From: Bradyrhizobium sp. in8p8
GTDB taxonomy: Bacteria > Pseudomonadota > Alphaproteobacteria > Rhizobiales > Xanthobacteraceae
Length of the DNA stretch: 64,000 bases
Assembly (NCBI RefSeq): GCF_000426845.1
Contig: NZ_AUGD01000012.1
Span: 155,187 to 219,186, forward strand
Direction: 5' to 3'
The position numbers were made by a program, and so were the translations under genes. This document shows, piece after piece, positions 1 to 7,981 of the stretch. The notes below the pieces were generated by a model. It saw nothing but the letters and a program-made list of their open reading frames with translations. It searched no databases and was not told the DNA's origin. Position 1 is the first letter of the stretch, and each line of letters starts with the position of its first letter.

Positions 1-1405
1 GACCGATACGCTCGGCGGCGGGAATGAAGTCGGCCGGGGAAACCAGGCCGAGACGGGCGCTGCGCCAGCGCGCGAGGACCTCGAAGCCGGCGGTGTGCTC
101 GCTCATGGCGTCGACGATCGGCTGGAACACCAGATCCATCTCGCTACTGAAATCGGCCGTGCGCAGCAGGTTCTCGATGACACCGCGGCTGCGGATCTCG
201 GCCTCGAGCTCGCTCGAGAAGATCACGGTGCGGCCGCGCAAATGTCGCTTGGCGTGATACAGCGAGTAGTCGGCGCACTCATAAAGCGCCTCCGACGTCG
301 TGGCGGAGTCCGGGAACGATGCGAAGCCGATCGAGCAGGACAGCCCGGTATGGGCCGTGTCGAGTTGGTAAGGCAGCCTGACCTGGCCGCCGATGCGTTC
401 GCCGAGCCGGATGAGGTCGGCGTCGTCGGGATCGCCGCACACGACGAGGCCGAATTCATCGCCGCCAAGCCGGGCGAACTCCACGCGCTGTGGGCCGAAG
501 CCCTCGCAGACCTCACGGATGCGCTGGCCCGCCTCGATCAGGACGCGATCGCCGACCGAATGGCCGTAATTGTCGTTGACGGGCTTGAAGCCGTCGAGGT
601 CGATGATTCCGACCGCAACGCGAACTTTCCTGCGCTCGGCATCGGCGAAGGCGCTCGACAGCTCGGCGAAGAAGCGGCGGCGGTTCGGCAACTCGGTGAG
701 CGAATCGAGATTGGCCAGGCGGAAATTCTCGTCCGAGAGCGCCTGCGTCGCTGCCTGCTGCGCAAGCAGCGACTTGCGGCTGGCGACGAGATCGGCGAAG
801 TCGCGATAGTAGATGAACAGCACCGTCACCATCGCGCCGGAGACCAGGAGGTTGTTGACGGCGATCGCCTTCAACGTCGGCTCGCCCGTTGCGAAGAAGA
901 ACAGCACATAGGGCACGTCAACGATCAGCGTCACGATCAAGGCCGCCGAGCGCAGATGCATCAGTGAAAAGATGCAGCCGATCACGGTGACCGCCATGTA
1001 GAATGCGACCTGGCTCTTGGCGAAGGGGTCGCCGTAGGGGTAGAGCGCAAAGGACCAGGCGGTGAAGCCCGCCCCGATCGGCAAGGTCAGCCAGTTGGTG
1101 GTGCGCAGATTGCGCAGGATGTCGCCGTCGCTGCGCACGAGGTGACGCTGACGCAGCCACCAGAAGGTCCGCAAGCCTGCGAGCACGGTCAGCACGCTCG
1201 GCACGATGATCGTCAGCCAGTCCGGCGCCACGTTCACATAGGTGTAGGCGACCGCGATCGTGTTGCTGATGAGGATGAAGTAGAGCAGCGGGATCTGCTT
1301 GGAGAACGCGTCGAACTGCGCGCGCGTCAGATCCGGATTGTCGGCCGGAACGCGAAACAACCGCATGGCGGCGGCAAGATAAGACTTCAAATCAATAATC
1401 GGCAT
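1..1405 (-). CDS. GGDEF-EAL cyclic-di-GMP signalling protein (C-terminus cut by window edge)
   Basis: Translating the minus strand from the ATG at 1405 gives an open frame that runs off the window start after about 468 residues. The first ~190 residues hold several hydrophobic segments, so the protein is membrane anchored. A GGDEF domain follows, with an intact RLGGDEFG signature near residue 310, so diguanylate cyclase activity is possible. The frame ends inside the first strands of an EAL domain, where GFEVLARW is the EVL variant of the EAL signature. Family knowledge: such tandem proteins make and/or degrade cyclic-di-GMP. Whether the EAL half is active cannot be judged because most of it lies outside the window. 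No partner gene is adjacent. Confidence 0.9.
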   Translation of the reverse strand, partial: MPIIDLKSYLAAAMRLFRVPADNPDLTRAQFDAFSKQIPLLYFILISNTIAVAYTYVNVAPDWLTIIVPSVLTVLAGLRTFWWLRQRHLVRSDGDILRNLRTTNWLTLPIGAGFTAWSFALYPYGDPFAKSQVAFYMAVTVIGCIFSLMHLRSAALIVTLIVDVPYVLFFFATGEPTLKAIAVNNLLVSGAMVTVLFIYYRDFADLVASRKSLLAQQAATQALSDENFRLANLDSLTELPNRRRFFAELSSAFADAERRKVRVAVGIIDLDGFKPVNDNYGHSVGDRVLIEAGQRIREVCEGFGPQRVEFARLGGDEFGLVVCGDPDDADLIRLGERIGGQVRLPYQLDTAHTGLSCSIGFASFPDSATTSEALYECADYSLYHAKRHLRGRTVIFSSELEAEIRSRGVIENLLRTADFSSEMDLVFQPIVDAMSEHTAGFEVLARWRSARLGLVSPADFIPAAERIG

Positions 1406-1720
1406 GAAATATGGGCCCCGCTCTTCTAAAAAACGCCGGCGATCTTGCACGGCGGGGGTAAAGGGCGGGTTAGATCGGGCCTGCGCGGGACGCCAGCGCA
1501 GGTTGCGCGCTACCTCAGGATTTTCCGGCGCCGTGCATGTGGTGAGGCCGCGTTAAGGATATCCGGCGCCATGGCCAAGTGTTTCGGGCACAATTTCGCT
1601 TGCCGCAACTACGGCCTGCTAACCATGGCTGCCAGCACGGCGCAGGGGGGAAGTGCGCATGCGATCACCAAGGCAGGGACATCAGCCTAGTGTGTCGCGC
1701 CGCTGGTCGCAGAAAAAGGA
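1406..1720. other. intergenic region between GGDEF-EAL gene and hypothetical gene
   Basis: This stretch holds the upstream region of the minus-strand GGDEF-EAL gene and the 3' flank of the next minus-strand gene. Short frames exist on both strands but none has a convincing ribosome binding site or recognisable product. I see no clear terminator or operator. Confidence 0.5.
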
Positions 1721-2950
1721 TCAGGCGAGAACGGCTTGGCGCTCCCGCGTCGGCTCGCGGACTCGCTCGGTGTTCCTGGGTTCGACGAGCCGCGTAAAGC
1801 TGCGGTTGCCCGGCTGTGCGGGTGCCTCGACGATGACGCCCTCGCAGACGATCTGTCCGCCGAGCATCTTGAACTCCAGCTTGTCGTAGCGCGGCATAGT
1901 CTCGCCGGCCGCCGGCGGCAGTAGCCCGATGCTTCCCTGGATGTTCAGCGCGGCCTCGCCTGTGCCGTGAAGCCGCGGATTCCACATCCTGATTCCGGTT
2001 TCGGCCCAGCGCTGCCGGATCAGCGCGGTGCGATCCGTCGGTTCCGCGGGCCGCGCGCGCACTTTCGGTGCATTGCGCATCTCCGGGGCAGGAGGCTCGT
2101 GCGCTGGAGCCGGTTCGATCTCGCCAACGCCGGCTGGCTCGTTTGTTTCCGGCGCAATGGCTGTAGTGAGAGGAACATCGCTCGCGGAGGTCTGCGCGAT
2201 CTCGACGATCAGCACTGGTTCGCTGTCGGCATTGGCTTCGACCGCGACGCTGTCGGCCTCGACGAGGAGCACCGGCATTGTCTCGACGACAACCGATTCG
2301 AAATCGGTGGAAACCTCGGGTGAGGAAACTCCCTCGAGGATGACGTCGGGGAGAATAGTCGAAGCGGTCGCGCCGTCCGCTGATGAAGCCACAATCTCTT
2401 CTGCGAGGACGGGGTCAATCTCTGCGCAGTTGCCGGCGGGCGCTTCATCGTCGGCAGCGATGGCGAGGTCACAGACTGCAGTTGGTTCGTTCTCCGCTTC
2501 GGCCGACGAAGCTAACACCTCTGCGGCGACTGGTGTCGTCGCGGGTGTCTCGATTTCCGTCGCTCGATCCGAAGATAAGACGTCGCTGACGCAGATATCG
2601 TTGAACGGTTTCTCCGCGACGACGGACGCAGCCGCATCGTTCTCTGGGACCGGAGCCGCGGTGGCGAAGTCAGCGTCACGCACCGGAGCGCTGCTGACCT
2701 CGGGGATTGGAGCTGCATCAGTAGAAGTGATGTCCTCAATGATGGCCGGCGAAGCGTCTCTGTCGATCGGCGCGACCTCAATATTGCCGCTGTGCGGCGA
2801 AGGCCGAAGTCGGGCAAATGCCCAGTCTACCGCAGGGATGCGGCGGAGCAACGATATCAGTCTCGAAAGCACTGGGAGTTGTCCAAGAGGTACTCGGCGT
2901 GAGGCAATCGCTGATTCGTCAGCAATGTGAAAACCTGCCCCGGCCGTCAC
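1721..2950 (-). CDS. conserved hypothetical protein, Ala/Glu-rich with a conserved C-terminal module
   Basis: The 409-residue frame has a short hydrophobic/basic N-terminus, a long low-complexity Ala, Glu, Val, Ser and Thr-rich middle (about residues 60-290), and an ordered C-terminal ~100 residues that include IRMWNPRLHGTGEAALNIQG and a later PRYDKLEFKMLGG. That C-terminal block resembles a conserved module in Bradyrhizobium hypothetical proteins, as far as I recall. The disordered middle suggests a linker or tether. The start at 2950 is a GTG without a strong ribosome binding site, so the true start may be downstream. The opposite strand also has a long open frame here, but its Ser/Ala-rich product looks like the antisense of this low-complexity coding sequence. 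I assign no function. Confidence 0.65.
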   Translation of the reverse strand: MTAGAGFHIADESAIASRRVPLGQLPVLSRLISLLRRIPAVDWAFARLRPSPHSGNIEVAPIDRDASPAIIEDITSTDAAPIPEVSSAPVRDADFATAAPVPENDAAASVVAEKPFNDICVSDVLSSDRATEIETPATTPVAAEVLASSAEAENEPTAVCDLAIAADDEAPAGNCAEIDPVLAEEIVASSADGATASTILPDVILEGVSSPEVSTDFESVVVETMPVLLVEADSVAVEANADSEPVLIVEIAQTSASDVPLTTAIAPETNEPAGVGEIEPAPAHEPPAPEMRNAPKVRARPAEPTDRTALIRQRWAETGIRMWNPRLHGTGEAALNIQGSIGLLPPAAGETMPRYDKLEFKMLGGQIVCEGVIVEAPAQPGNRSFTRLVEPRNTERVREPTRERQAVLA

Positions 2951-3104
2951 ACCCGTGTCAATGTTGGGAAGACCAATTGCAGAACATCCCCCGCACCCGG
3001 CGCGCGGGGTTTAAATCAACTCTGCTTTGCTTCGCGATGCCGGCGATTGACATGCTGCTTGGCGTGGGAGGGAACGGACATCCCTCCGGTTTTCGATCGT
3101 CAAA

Positions 3105-3392
3105 TCACTTGCCGGAGCCAGCGCCTCCAGAACCCGCGCTGCCGCCAGCCTGACTGCCCATGTTATTTGCATTGCTGCCGCCGGCGGATGGGGACTGGGC
3201 GCCCTTGCTGTCGCTGGCCTCGTTCTGCATGTTCGACGAACGTCCCGTCGTCATTCCCTTCGTCCCGGGGCCTCGTGACGAAGGACCAACATCGCTTTGA
3301 CCGGATGCTCCGGGGGCAGGTTGTGTCTGCGCAAACGCACCACCTGTCGCCAGCGCCATGATACATGCAGATGCCAGGATGATCTTCTTCAT
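3105..3392 (-). CDS. small exported Gly/Ser-rich protein
   Basis: This 95-residue protein begins with a clear Sec signal peptide (MKKIILASACIMALATGGAFAQ). The mature part is low complexity, dominated by Gly, Ser, Asn, Gln and Pro, and ends in repeated GGSAGSGGAGSG. An AGGAGAG ribosome binding site precedes the ATG. It belongs to a style of short exported proteins that recurs in this window (9853-10110, 24801-25133). No domain is recognised and no function is proposed. Confidence 0.7.
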   Translation of the reverse strand: MKKIILASACIMALATGGAFAQTQPAPGASGQSDVGPSSRGPGTKGMTTGRSSNMQNEASDSKGAQSPSAGGSNANNMGSQAGGSAGSGGAGSGK

Positions 3393-3557
3393 CGGACTCT
3401 CCTTGACTTACATTTCCAGACAACCCGCTTGTGCCAACGACGTTCCTGCCGACGCGCGCCGGCCCTTTGCATCAATCATCGTTGCTGCCTAAGGTTCGGG
3501 TTCCAGTCCTCAACCCTAGCGGCTGTTGAGGGCCTTATTGTTTGGCCGAGGACGCGC

Positions 3558-4367
3558 ATGAGGAAGCTTGCCACCATCGGAGCGGTTCTGCTCTGGTCCA
3601 CCATCGCATTCGCACAGGATCGCACCATCATTGTGGCCTCGACCACCTCGACGGAGCAGTCGGGGCTGTTCGGCCATTTGCTGCCGCTGTTTACCAAGGC
3701 CGAGGGCATCAGCGTGAAGGTCGTCGCCGTCGGCACCGGCCAGGCGCTGGATATCGGACGGCGAGGGGATGCCGACGTGGTGTTCGTCCATGACCGGCCC
3801 GCCGAGGACAAGTTCATGTCCGAAGGACAGGGCGTGAAGCGCTTTGACGTGATGTACAATGACTTCGTCATCGTCGGGCCAAAGAGCGATCCTGCGCGGA
3901 TAACGGGCAGCAAGGATGTGGTCGATGCGCTGCGCAAGATCGCGGCGGCCAAGGCGCCGTTCATCTCGCGCGGCGACAAGTCCGGCACGCACGCGGCCGA
4001 ACTGAGGCTATGGAAAGAGGCGGGTGTCGACCCCAACTCCGGCAGGGACAGCTGGTACCGGGAGATTGGTCAGGGCATGGGGCCGGCATTGAACATGGCC
4101 TCGTCGTCGAACGCCTATGTTCTGTCGGACCGCGGCACCTGGCTGTCGTTCAAGAACCGCGGCGAGCTCGCCATCCTGACCGAGGGCGACAACCGGCTCT
4201 TCAATCAGTACGGCGTCATGCTGGTGAATCCTGAAAAGCATCCGAACGTGAAGGCGAAGGACGGAAAGGCCTTCATCGACTGGCTGGTTTCGCCGAAGGG
4301 GCAGGACGCGATAGCCGACTACAAGGTCGGCGGCGAGCAGCTATTTTTCCCTAACGCGTCCCACTAG
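3558..4367 (+). CDS. tupA: tungstate/molybdate-type ABC transporter substrate-binding protein (TupA-like)
   Basis: The ATG at 3558 gives a 269-residue protein with a signal peptide ending AFAQ. The mature N-terminus has the STTSTEQSGLFGHLLPLF segment typical of TupA-type oxyanion-binding proteins (ASTTS, then SGL). Later blocks VGTGQALDIGRRGDADVVFVH and SRGDKSGTHAAE fit the PBP-like superfamily, with the second forming part of the oxyanion pocket in relatives. The longer upstream frame lacks a signal peptide at its start and was not used. The gene is convergent with its likely permease partner, and the two coding sequences overlap by 27 bases at their 3' ends. No ATPase gene is adjacent. Tungstate rather than molybdate is a family-level inference. 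Confidence 0.85.
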   Translation: MRKLATIGAVLLWSTIAFAQDRTIIVASTTSTEQSGLFGHLLPLFTKAEGISVKVVAVGTGQALDIGRRGDADVVFVHDRPAEDKFMSEGQGVKRFDVMYNDFVIVGPKSDPARITGSKDVVDALRKIAAAKAPFISRGDKSGTHAAELRLWKEAGVDPNSGRDSWYREIGQGMGPALNMASSSNAYVLSDRGTWLSFKNRGELAILTEGDNRLFNQYGVMLVNPEKHPNVKAKDGKAFIDWLVSPKGQDAIADYKVGGEQLFFPNASH

Positions 4368-5039
4368 CACGAACGCGACGGTCGACACCGCGACGCTGAG
4401 TGCAAGCAGGATCAATCCGAGACCCAGCGCCAGTGGCAGGTCGCCCTTACTGGTTTCGAGAGCGATCGCTGTCGTCATCGTGCGCGTGAAGCCGCGGATG
4501 TTGCCGCCGACGATGATGATGGCGCCGACTTCCGCAATAGCTCGCCCGAACGCCGCAAGAAAGGCGGTCAGCAGCGAGGTCCGGCCCAGCGCGAATAGCA
4601 GGGCCATGCTGCGCAGGGCTGACAGTCCGTCGATCCGCGCCAGATCGCCGTACTCCGCCCACAGCAGGCTCGCCGGCCGGTGCACCAGCGCCACTACGAT
4701 TGGCGTGGCCAGCAGCGTCTGCGCGATCACCATGGCGGCCGGGGTGAACAACAAGCCTGCCGCCCCGAGCGGGCCGGACCGCGACAGCAGCAGATAGAGG
4801 ACGAGCCCGACCACGACCGGCGGAAGGCCGAGCAGCGCATTGGTCAGCACGATGACGACTTGCCGGCCGCGGAACTGCGTGATCGCCAGCAGGGCGCCGA
4901 ACGGGGCGCCGATCAGCAGCGCCACAATGCTGGCCGTCAGGCTGACCCGTACCGAGAGAGCGACGATGCCCAGCAACTCGGCGTCGGCGTTGCCGATCAG
5001 CGTGAAGGCCGACCCGATGGATCGCGCGAAATCGTTCAT
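4341..5039 (-). CDS. tupB: tungstate-type ABC transporter permease (TupB-like)
   Basis: Starting at the ATG at 5039, the 232-residue protein (MNDFARSIGSAFTL) has about five or six hydrophobic segments. It carries the permease coupling motif around AFGRAIAEVGAIIIVGGNI, which is the EAA-type loop seen in TupB/ModB proteins. It would form the membrane pore for the binding protein encoded opposite it. The start codon overlaps the TGA of a short upstream frame (ATGA), which hints at translational coupling to a sequence I cannot identify. The ATPase subunit normally found with TupAB is missing from the neighbourhood, so it must be supplied from elsewhere if the system works. Confidence 0.85.
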   Translation of the reverse strand: MNDFARSIGSAFTLIGNADAELLGIVALSVRVSLTASIVALLIGAPFGALLAITQFRGRQVVIVLTNALLGLPPVVVGLVLYLLLSRSGPLGAAGLLFTPAAMVIAQTLLATPIVVALVHRPASLLWAEYGDLARIDGLSALRSMALLFALGRTSLLTAFLAAFGRAIAEVGAIIIVGGNIRGFTRTMTTAIALETSKGDLPLALGLGLILLALSVAVSTVAFVLVGRVREK

Positions 5040-5515
5040 CCGGCCTGACGCTGTTGCGCCGGCTCGATGCCGGTGATCCTGGTCACGTCCATCGCGAAAT
5101 CCTTGGTCCTCGGCAGCCCGCCCTGACAGCTTCGGTCCACCTCGGCGGCAGGCCGGGCCGTCCACGCACATCCACGGACGACAACTGCACCGGTTCTGGC
5201 CGCTGCGGTCGCCACAATCAAGGGGGCGAAATTCAGTGGAGCTCGGGGTGCGCTATTGTCCCCTGGGCAGGGCGCCCGAAGCCCGGCCATCATCGGGGTG
5301 CTCTGGGGGGCCCGGGGCCAAGTCCCGGCAGTTTTGGGCAGAGAGAGCCCGAATCCTGGCGCGGCGCGGCCGTGAGTGGCTTTATTCTGCCGGTGGATGC
5401 ACTAAGGAGAGGACGGGATCAGGTCGCACCCGCCCGGGGGCGGTGCTAGACCCTGATGCAGGAACATGGGCCGGGCCGCTGCTGGCTCGCCCGCAAAGAT
5501 GAAGGATGTGACGCA
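5040..5515. other. intergenic region upstream of tupB and of the hydroxyacyl-CoA dehydrogenase
   Basis: This 476-base gap lies between divergent genes. A minus-strand frame ends at 5036, overlapping the tupB start, and its last ~25 residues end TGIEPAQQRQAG. The frame is not recognisable as an ABC ATPase and may be a remnant or noncoding. The plus strand must carry the promoter of the dehydrogenase gene. No repeat or clear operator was seen. Confidence 0.45.
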
Positions 5516-6367
5516 ATGATCCAAACCGTTGGCATCATCGGGGCAGGGACCATGGGGAACGGCATCGCGCAGGTCTGCGCGGCGGCCGGGCTTTCGGTCG
5601 TGATGGTCGATATTTCCGATGCGGCGGTGAACCGCGGACTTTCGACCGTCGGTGGCAGCCTCGAGCGCCTGGTCAAGAAGGAGAAGATGTCGGCGGCCGA
5701 ACGCGAAGCGACGCTCAAGCGCATCACCGGCACGACCGATCGGGCAAAGCTTTCGGATTGCGATCTCGTCATCGAAGCCGCGACCGAGAACGAGGAGCTC
5801 AAGGTCAAGATCCTCAAGGACCTCTGCGCCACGCTGTCGCCGCGCACCCTGGTCGCGACCAACACCTCGTCGATCTCAATCACCAAGCTCGCCGCCGCAA
5901 CGGATCGTCCCGACCGCTTCATCGGCATGCACTTCTTCAACCCGGTGCCGGTGATGGCATTGCTCGAGCTCATCCGCGGCCTGCAGACCTCCGATGACAC
6001 CCATGCCAAGGCGCTGGACTTCGCCAAGCGCGTCGGCAAGGTGGCAATCACTGCCAAGAACAGCCCGGGTTTCGCTGTCAACCGCATCCTCTGCCCGATG
6101 ATCAATGAGGCGATCTTCGCGCTCCAGGAAGGAATCGCGACGGCAGAGGAGATCGATGCTGGCATGAAGCTTGGTTGCAACCATCCGATCGGCCCGCTGG
6201 CGCTGGCCGATCTCGTCGGGCTCGACACCATGCTTTCGGTGATGGAGGTCTTTTATAAGGGCTTCAACGACCCCAAGTATCGACCGGCGCCGCTGCTGAG
6301 GGAGATGGTCGATGCCGGTCATCTCGGCCGCAAGACCGGGCAGGGCTTCTACACCTATAGCGCCTGA
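5516..6367 (+). CDS. 3-hydroxybutyryl-CoA dehydrogenase family protein
   Basis: The ATG at 5516 gives 283 residues beginning MIQTVGIIGAGTMGNGIAQ, the Rossmann GxGxxG NAD-binding motif of 3-hydroxyacyl-CoA dehydrogenases. The motif MHFFNPVPVM near residue 140 carries the catalytic His, and NSPGFAVNRIL starts the C-terminal helical domain. The length matches the single-domain PaaH/Hbd class (about 280-295 residues) rather than a fused FadB. The expected reaction is NAD(P)-dependent interconversion of acetoacetyl-CoA and 3-hydroxybutyryl-CoA, or a related step in fatty or aromatic acid breakdown. The nearby genes do not define the pathway. A thiolase lies 45 kb away at 51206. Confidence 0.9.
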   Translation: MIQTVGIIGAGTMGNGIAQVCAAAGLSVVMVDISDAAVNRGLSTVGGSLERLVKKEKMSAAEREATLKRITGTTDRAKLSDCDLVIEAATENEELKVKILKDLCATLSPRTLVATNTSSISITKLAAATDRPDRFIGMHFFNPVPVMALLELIRGLQTSDDTHAKALDFAKRVGKVAITAKNSPGFAVNRILCPMINEAIFALQEGIATAEEIDAGMKLGCNHPIGPLALADLVGLDTMLSVMEVFYKGFNDPKYRPAPLLREMVDAGHLGRKTGQGFYTYSA

Positions 6368-6501
6368 TCAAGGCATCGGCGGCGGGCGTGCCAGTCCGCC
6401 GCCAGATCCCGCAATTTGCGCTGCGACAAAGACGCCGTGCGCAATTGGCCCGACAATGCCGAACGGGCGCGTGCGGGAACAATGAACGGATAGCAGAGGA
6501 C

Positions 6502-6966
6502 ATGTCGGATCGATTGAAGGCCGAACGCGAGGCGGCGGCTGCGCGGCGGAGCCTGTTAACCCAGGATGCGATCGAGCGCACCGGGATCACCGAGGAGATG
6601 ATCGGGGAACTCGTCACCCGCTTTTATGGACGCGTGCGCGAGGACGCGCTTCTGGGGCCGGTGTTTGCCGTCGTCCAGAACTGGGACGAACATCTCGCCA
6701 AGCTCCGGGATTTCTGGTCGTCGGTCGTGCTGATGAGCGGGCGTTATCATGGCTCGCCGATGCGGGCGCACCTGCCGCTGAGCCTGGCCGGCGATCATTT
6801 CGACCGCTGGCTCGATCTGTTCGAGCAGACCGCGCGCGAAGTCTGCCCGCCGACAGCAGCTGCGCTCTTCATCGACAAGGCGCGGCGCATCGCCGACAGT
6901 TTCGAGATGGCGTCAGCAACGGTCGCAGGCCGTATCGCATCGCCGCGTCACGTGCTCAGGTCGTGA
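6502..6966 (+). CDS. group III truncated haemoglobin family protein
   Basis: The start at 6502 follows an AGAGGA ribosome binding site. The 154-residue protein contains TRFYGRVREDALLGPVF and a central DFWSSVVLMSGRYHGSPMRAHL block. That block matches group III (P-class) truncated globins, in which a His in the following helix coordinates haem. Such small globins bind oxygen or nitric oxide in the cytoplasm, but their exact role is generally unsettled. The gene lies 134 bases after the dehydrogenase and probably has its own promoter. The longer frame beginning at 6388 is disfavoured because it lacks a ribosome binding site and adds an unrelated Arg-rich stretch. Confidence 0.85.
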   Translation: MSDRLKAEREAAAARRSLLTQDAIERTGITEEMIGELVTRFYGRVREDALLGPVFAVVQNWDEHLAKLRDFWSSVVLMSGRYHGSPMRAHLPLSLAGDHFDRWLDLFEQTAREVCPPTAAALFIDKARRIADSFEMASATVAGRIASPRHVLRS

Positions 6967-7210
6967 ATACAAGGAGCCTCCTGACAAGCGTGCGGCTCGC
7001 GCCGGCCGATGGCGCGTTGCACCAATTCCAGCAGTAGTTGGCTGATCTGCATAATCATCATGCTGCTCGCGCGATCAGATGTAGAACTTACGAAAACAGG
7101 CCTGAACGCGTGCAGTATCATTCAATCACTGCGAGCAAAGCCATATTGATGCACTGCGGTGCCAATTCTTCGCCTTGTTTTCGGCAGAGTTCCAGCGCCT
7201 GCTAGCGGGC

Positions 7211-7864
7211 ATGTCGAGAGCATCGTGCAACGTCAACTCACCACTACCTGGGAATATTGCGGAAGCTGACGCCGACGCGCGAACCGGGCAAACGCGGCGC
7301 ACGCTGCTGCTCGGGGCGCTTGCGACCAGCGCGTGTCTCGGCTGTTCCCCCCAAGTGCGAGCAGGCGAAGATCCGCCTGGCTCCGACGAACGCCCGCGGA
7401 AGGGCGATCTGCTCGTCTTCTCCGAGGGCGACAACGAGGGAAAGCTCATCACCGCGGCAGACGTGCCAGCTGGTGGACCTCCCGTGCATGCGTGGCCGAA
7501 AGATCCGAACACATCGGTCGTGCGGAGCGCCTCGCGGCTCAATGAAATCCTGATCATCCGACTCGATCCGGCCGAGCTCGATGAGAAGACTCGCGCGCGT
7601 GCCGTCGACGGCATCATCGCCTATTCGGCGATCTGCTCGCATGCGGGCTGCCCCGTCACCGCCTGGGTGAAGAGCGATGTCGGCGACAAGGAGGTGTTCA
7701 AGTGCATGTGTCACAACTCCGAATATGATCCACGCTCGGGCGCGCAGGTCGTGTTCGGACCGGCGCCGCGACGGCTCGCGGCGTTGCCTCTGGCGCTGGC
7801 AGACGGATCGCTCAGCGTCGCCGGCAATTTCATGGGAAAGGTAGGTGGCGCGCAGCCAGGATGA
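7211..7864 (+). CDS. Tat-exported Rieske [2Fe-2S] protein beside a PQQ dehydrogenase
   Basis: From the ATG at 7211 the product has 217 residues. A twin-arginine leader (QTRRTLLLGALATSACLG, Arg 29-30) predicts export of a folded, cofactor-loaded protein. The Rieske motifs are complete: CSHAGC at 142-147 and CMCH at 165-168 supply Cys142, His144, Cys165 and His168 as cluster ligands and Cys147/Cys167 as the disulphide. A TTG at 7175 would give 12 more residues. The gene lies 117 bases upstream of a PQQ dehydrogenase in the same orientation. A role as periplasmic electron carrier for that enzyme is plausible but inferred; the usual partner would be a c-type cytochrome. Confidence 0.85.
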   Translation: MSRASCNVNSPLPGNIAEADADARTGQTRRTLLLGALATSACLGCSPQVRAGEDPPGSDERPRKGDLLVFSEGDNEGKLITAADVPAGGPPVHAWPKDPNTSVVRSASRLNEILIIRLDPAELDEKTRARAVDGIIAYSAICSHAGCPVTAWVKSDVGDKEVFKCMCHNSEYDPRSGAQVVFGPAPRRLAALPLALADGSLSVAGNFMGKVGGAQPG

Positions 7865-7981
7865 CCGACCGTTGGGCGCTGCCCGCGTCACGAGAGGCCA
7901 CCTCCGCCGGCAGGCGGATGACGGAAACGAGCGACAAGAATTCAGAACAAGAATTCAAACGGATGAAAAAGGGGAACGTCC

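Noticed and set aside
95..967. 290-codon plus-strand open frame
   Set aside because: It is antisense to the GGDEF-EAL gene, whose minus-strand translation carries an intact GGDEF signature; the plus product has no recognisable features.
2028..2930. 300-codon plus-strand Ser/Ala-rich open frame
   Set aside because: It mirrors the low-complexity Ala/Glu region of the minus-strand gene and lacks the ordered conserved C-terminal module found there.
5036..5293. Short minus-strand frame overlapping the tupB start as a TupC remnant
   Set aside because: No Walker, signature or other ABC ATPase motif is present, so identification as TupC is not supported.
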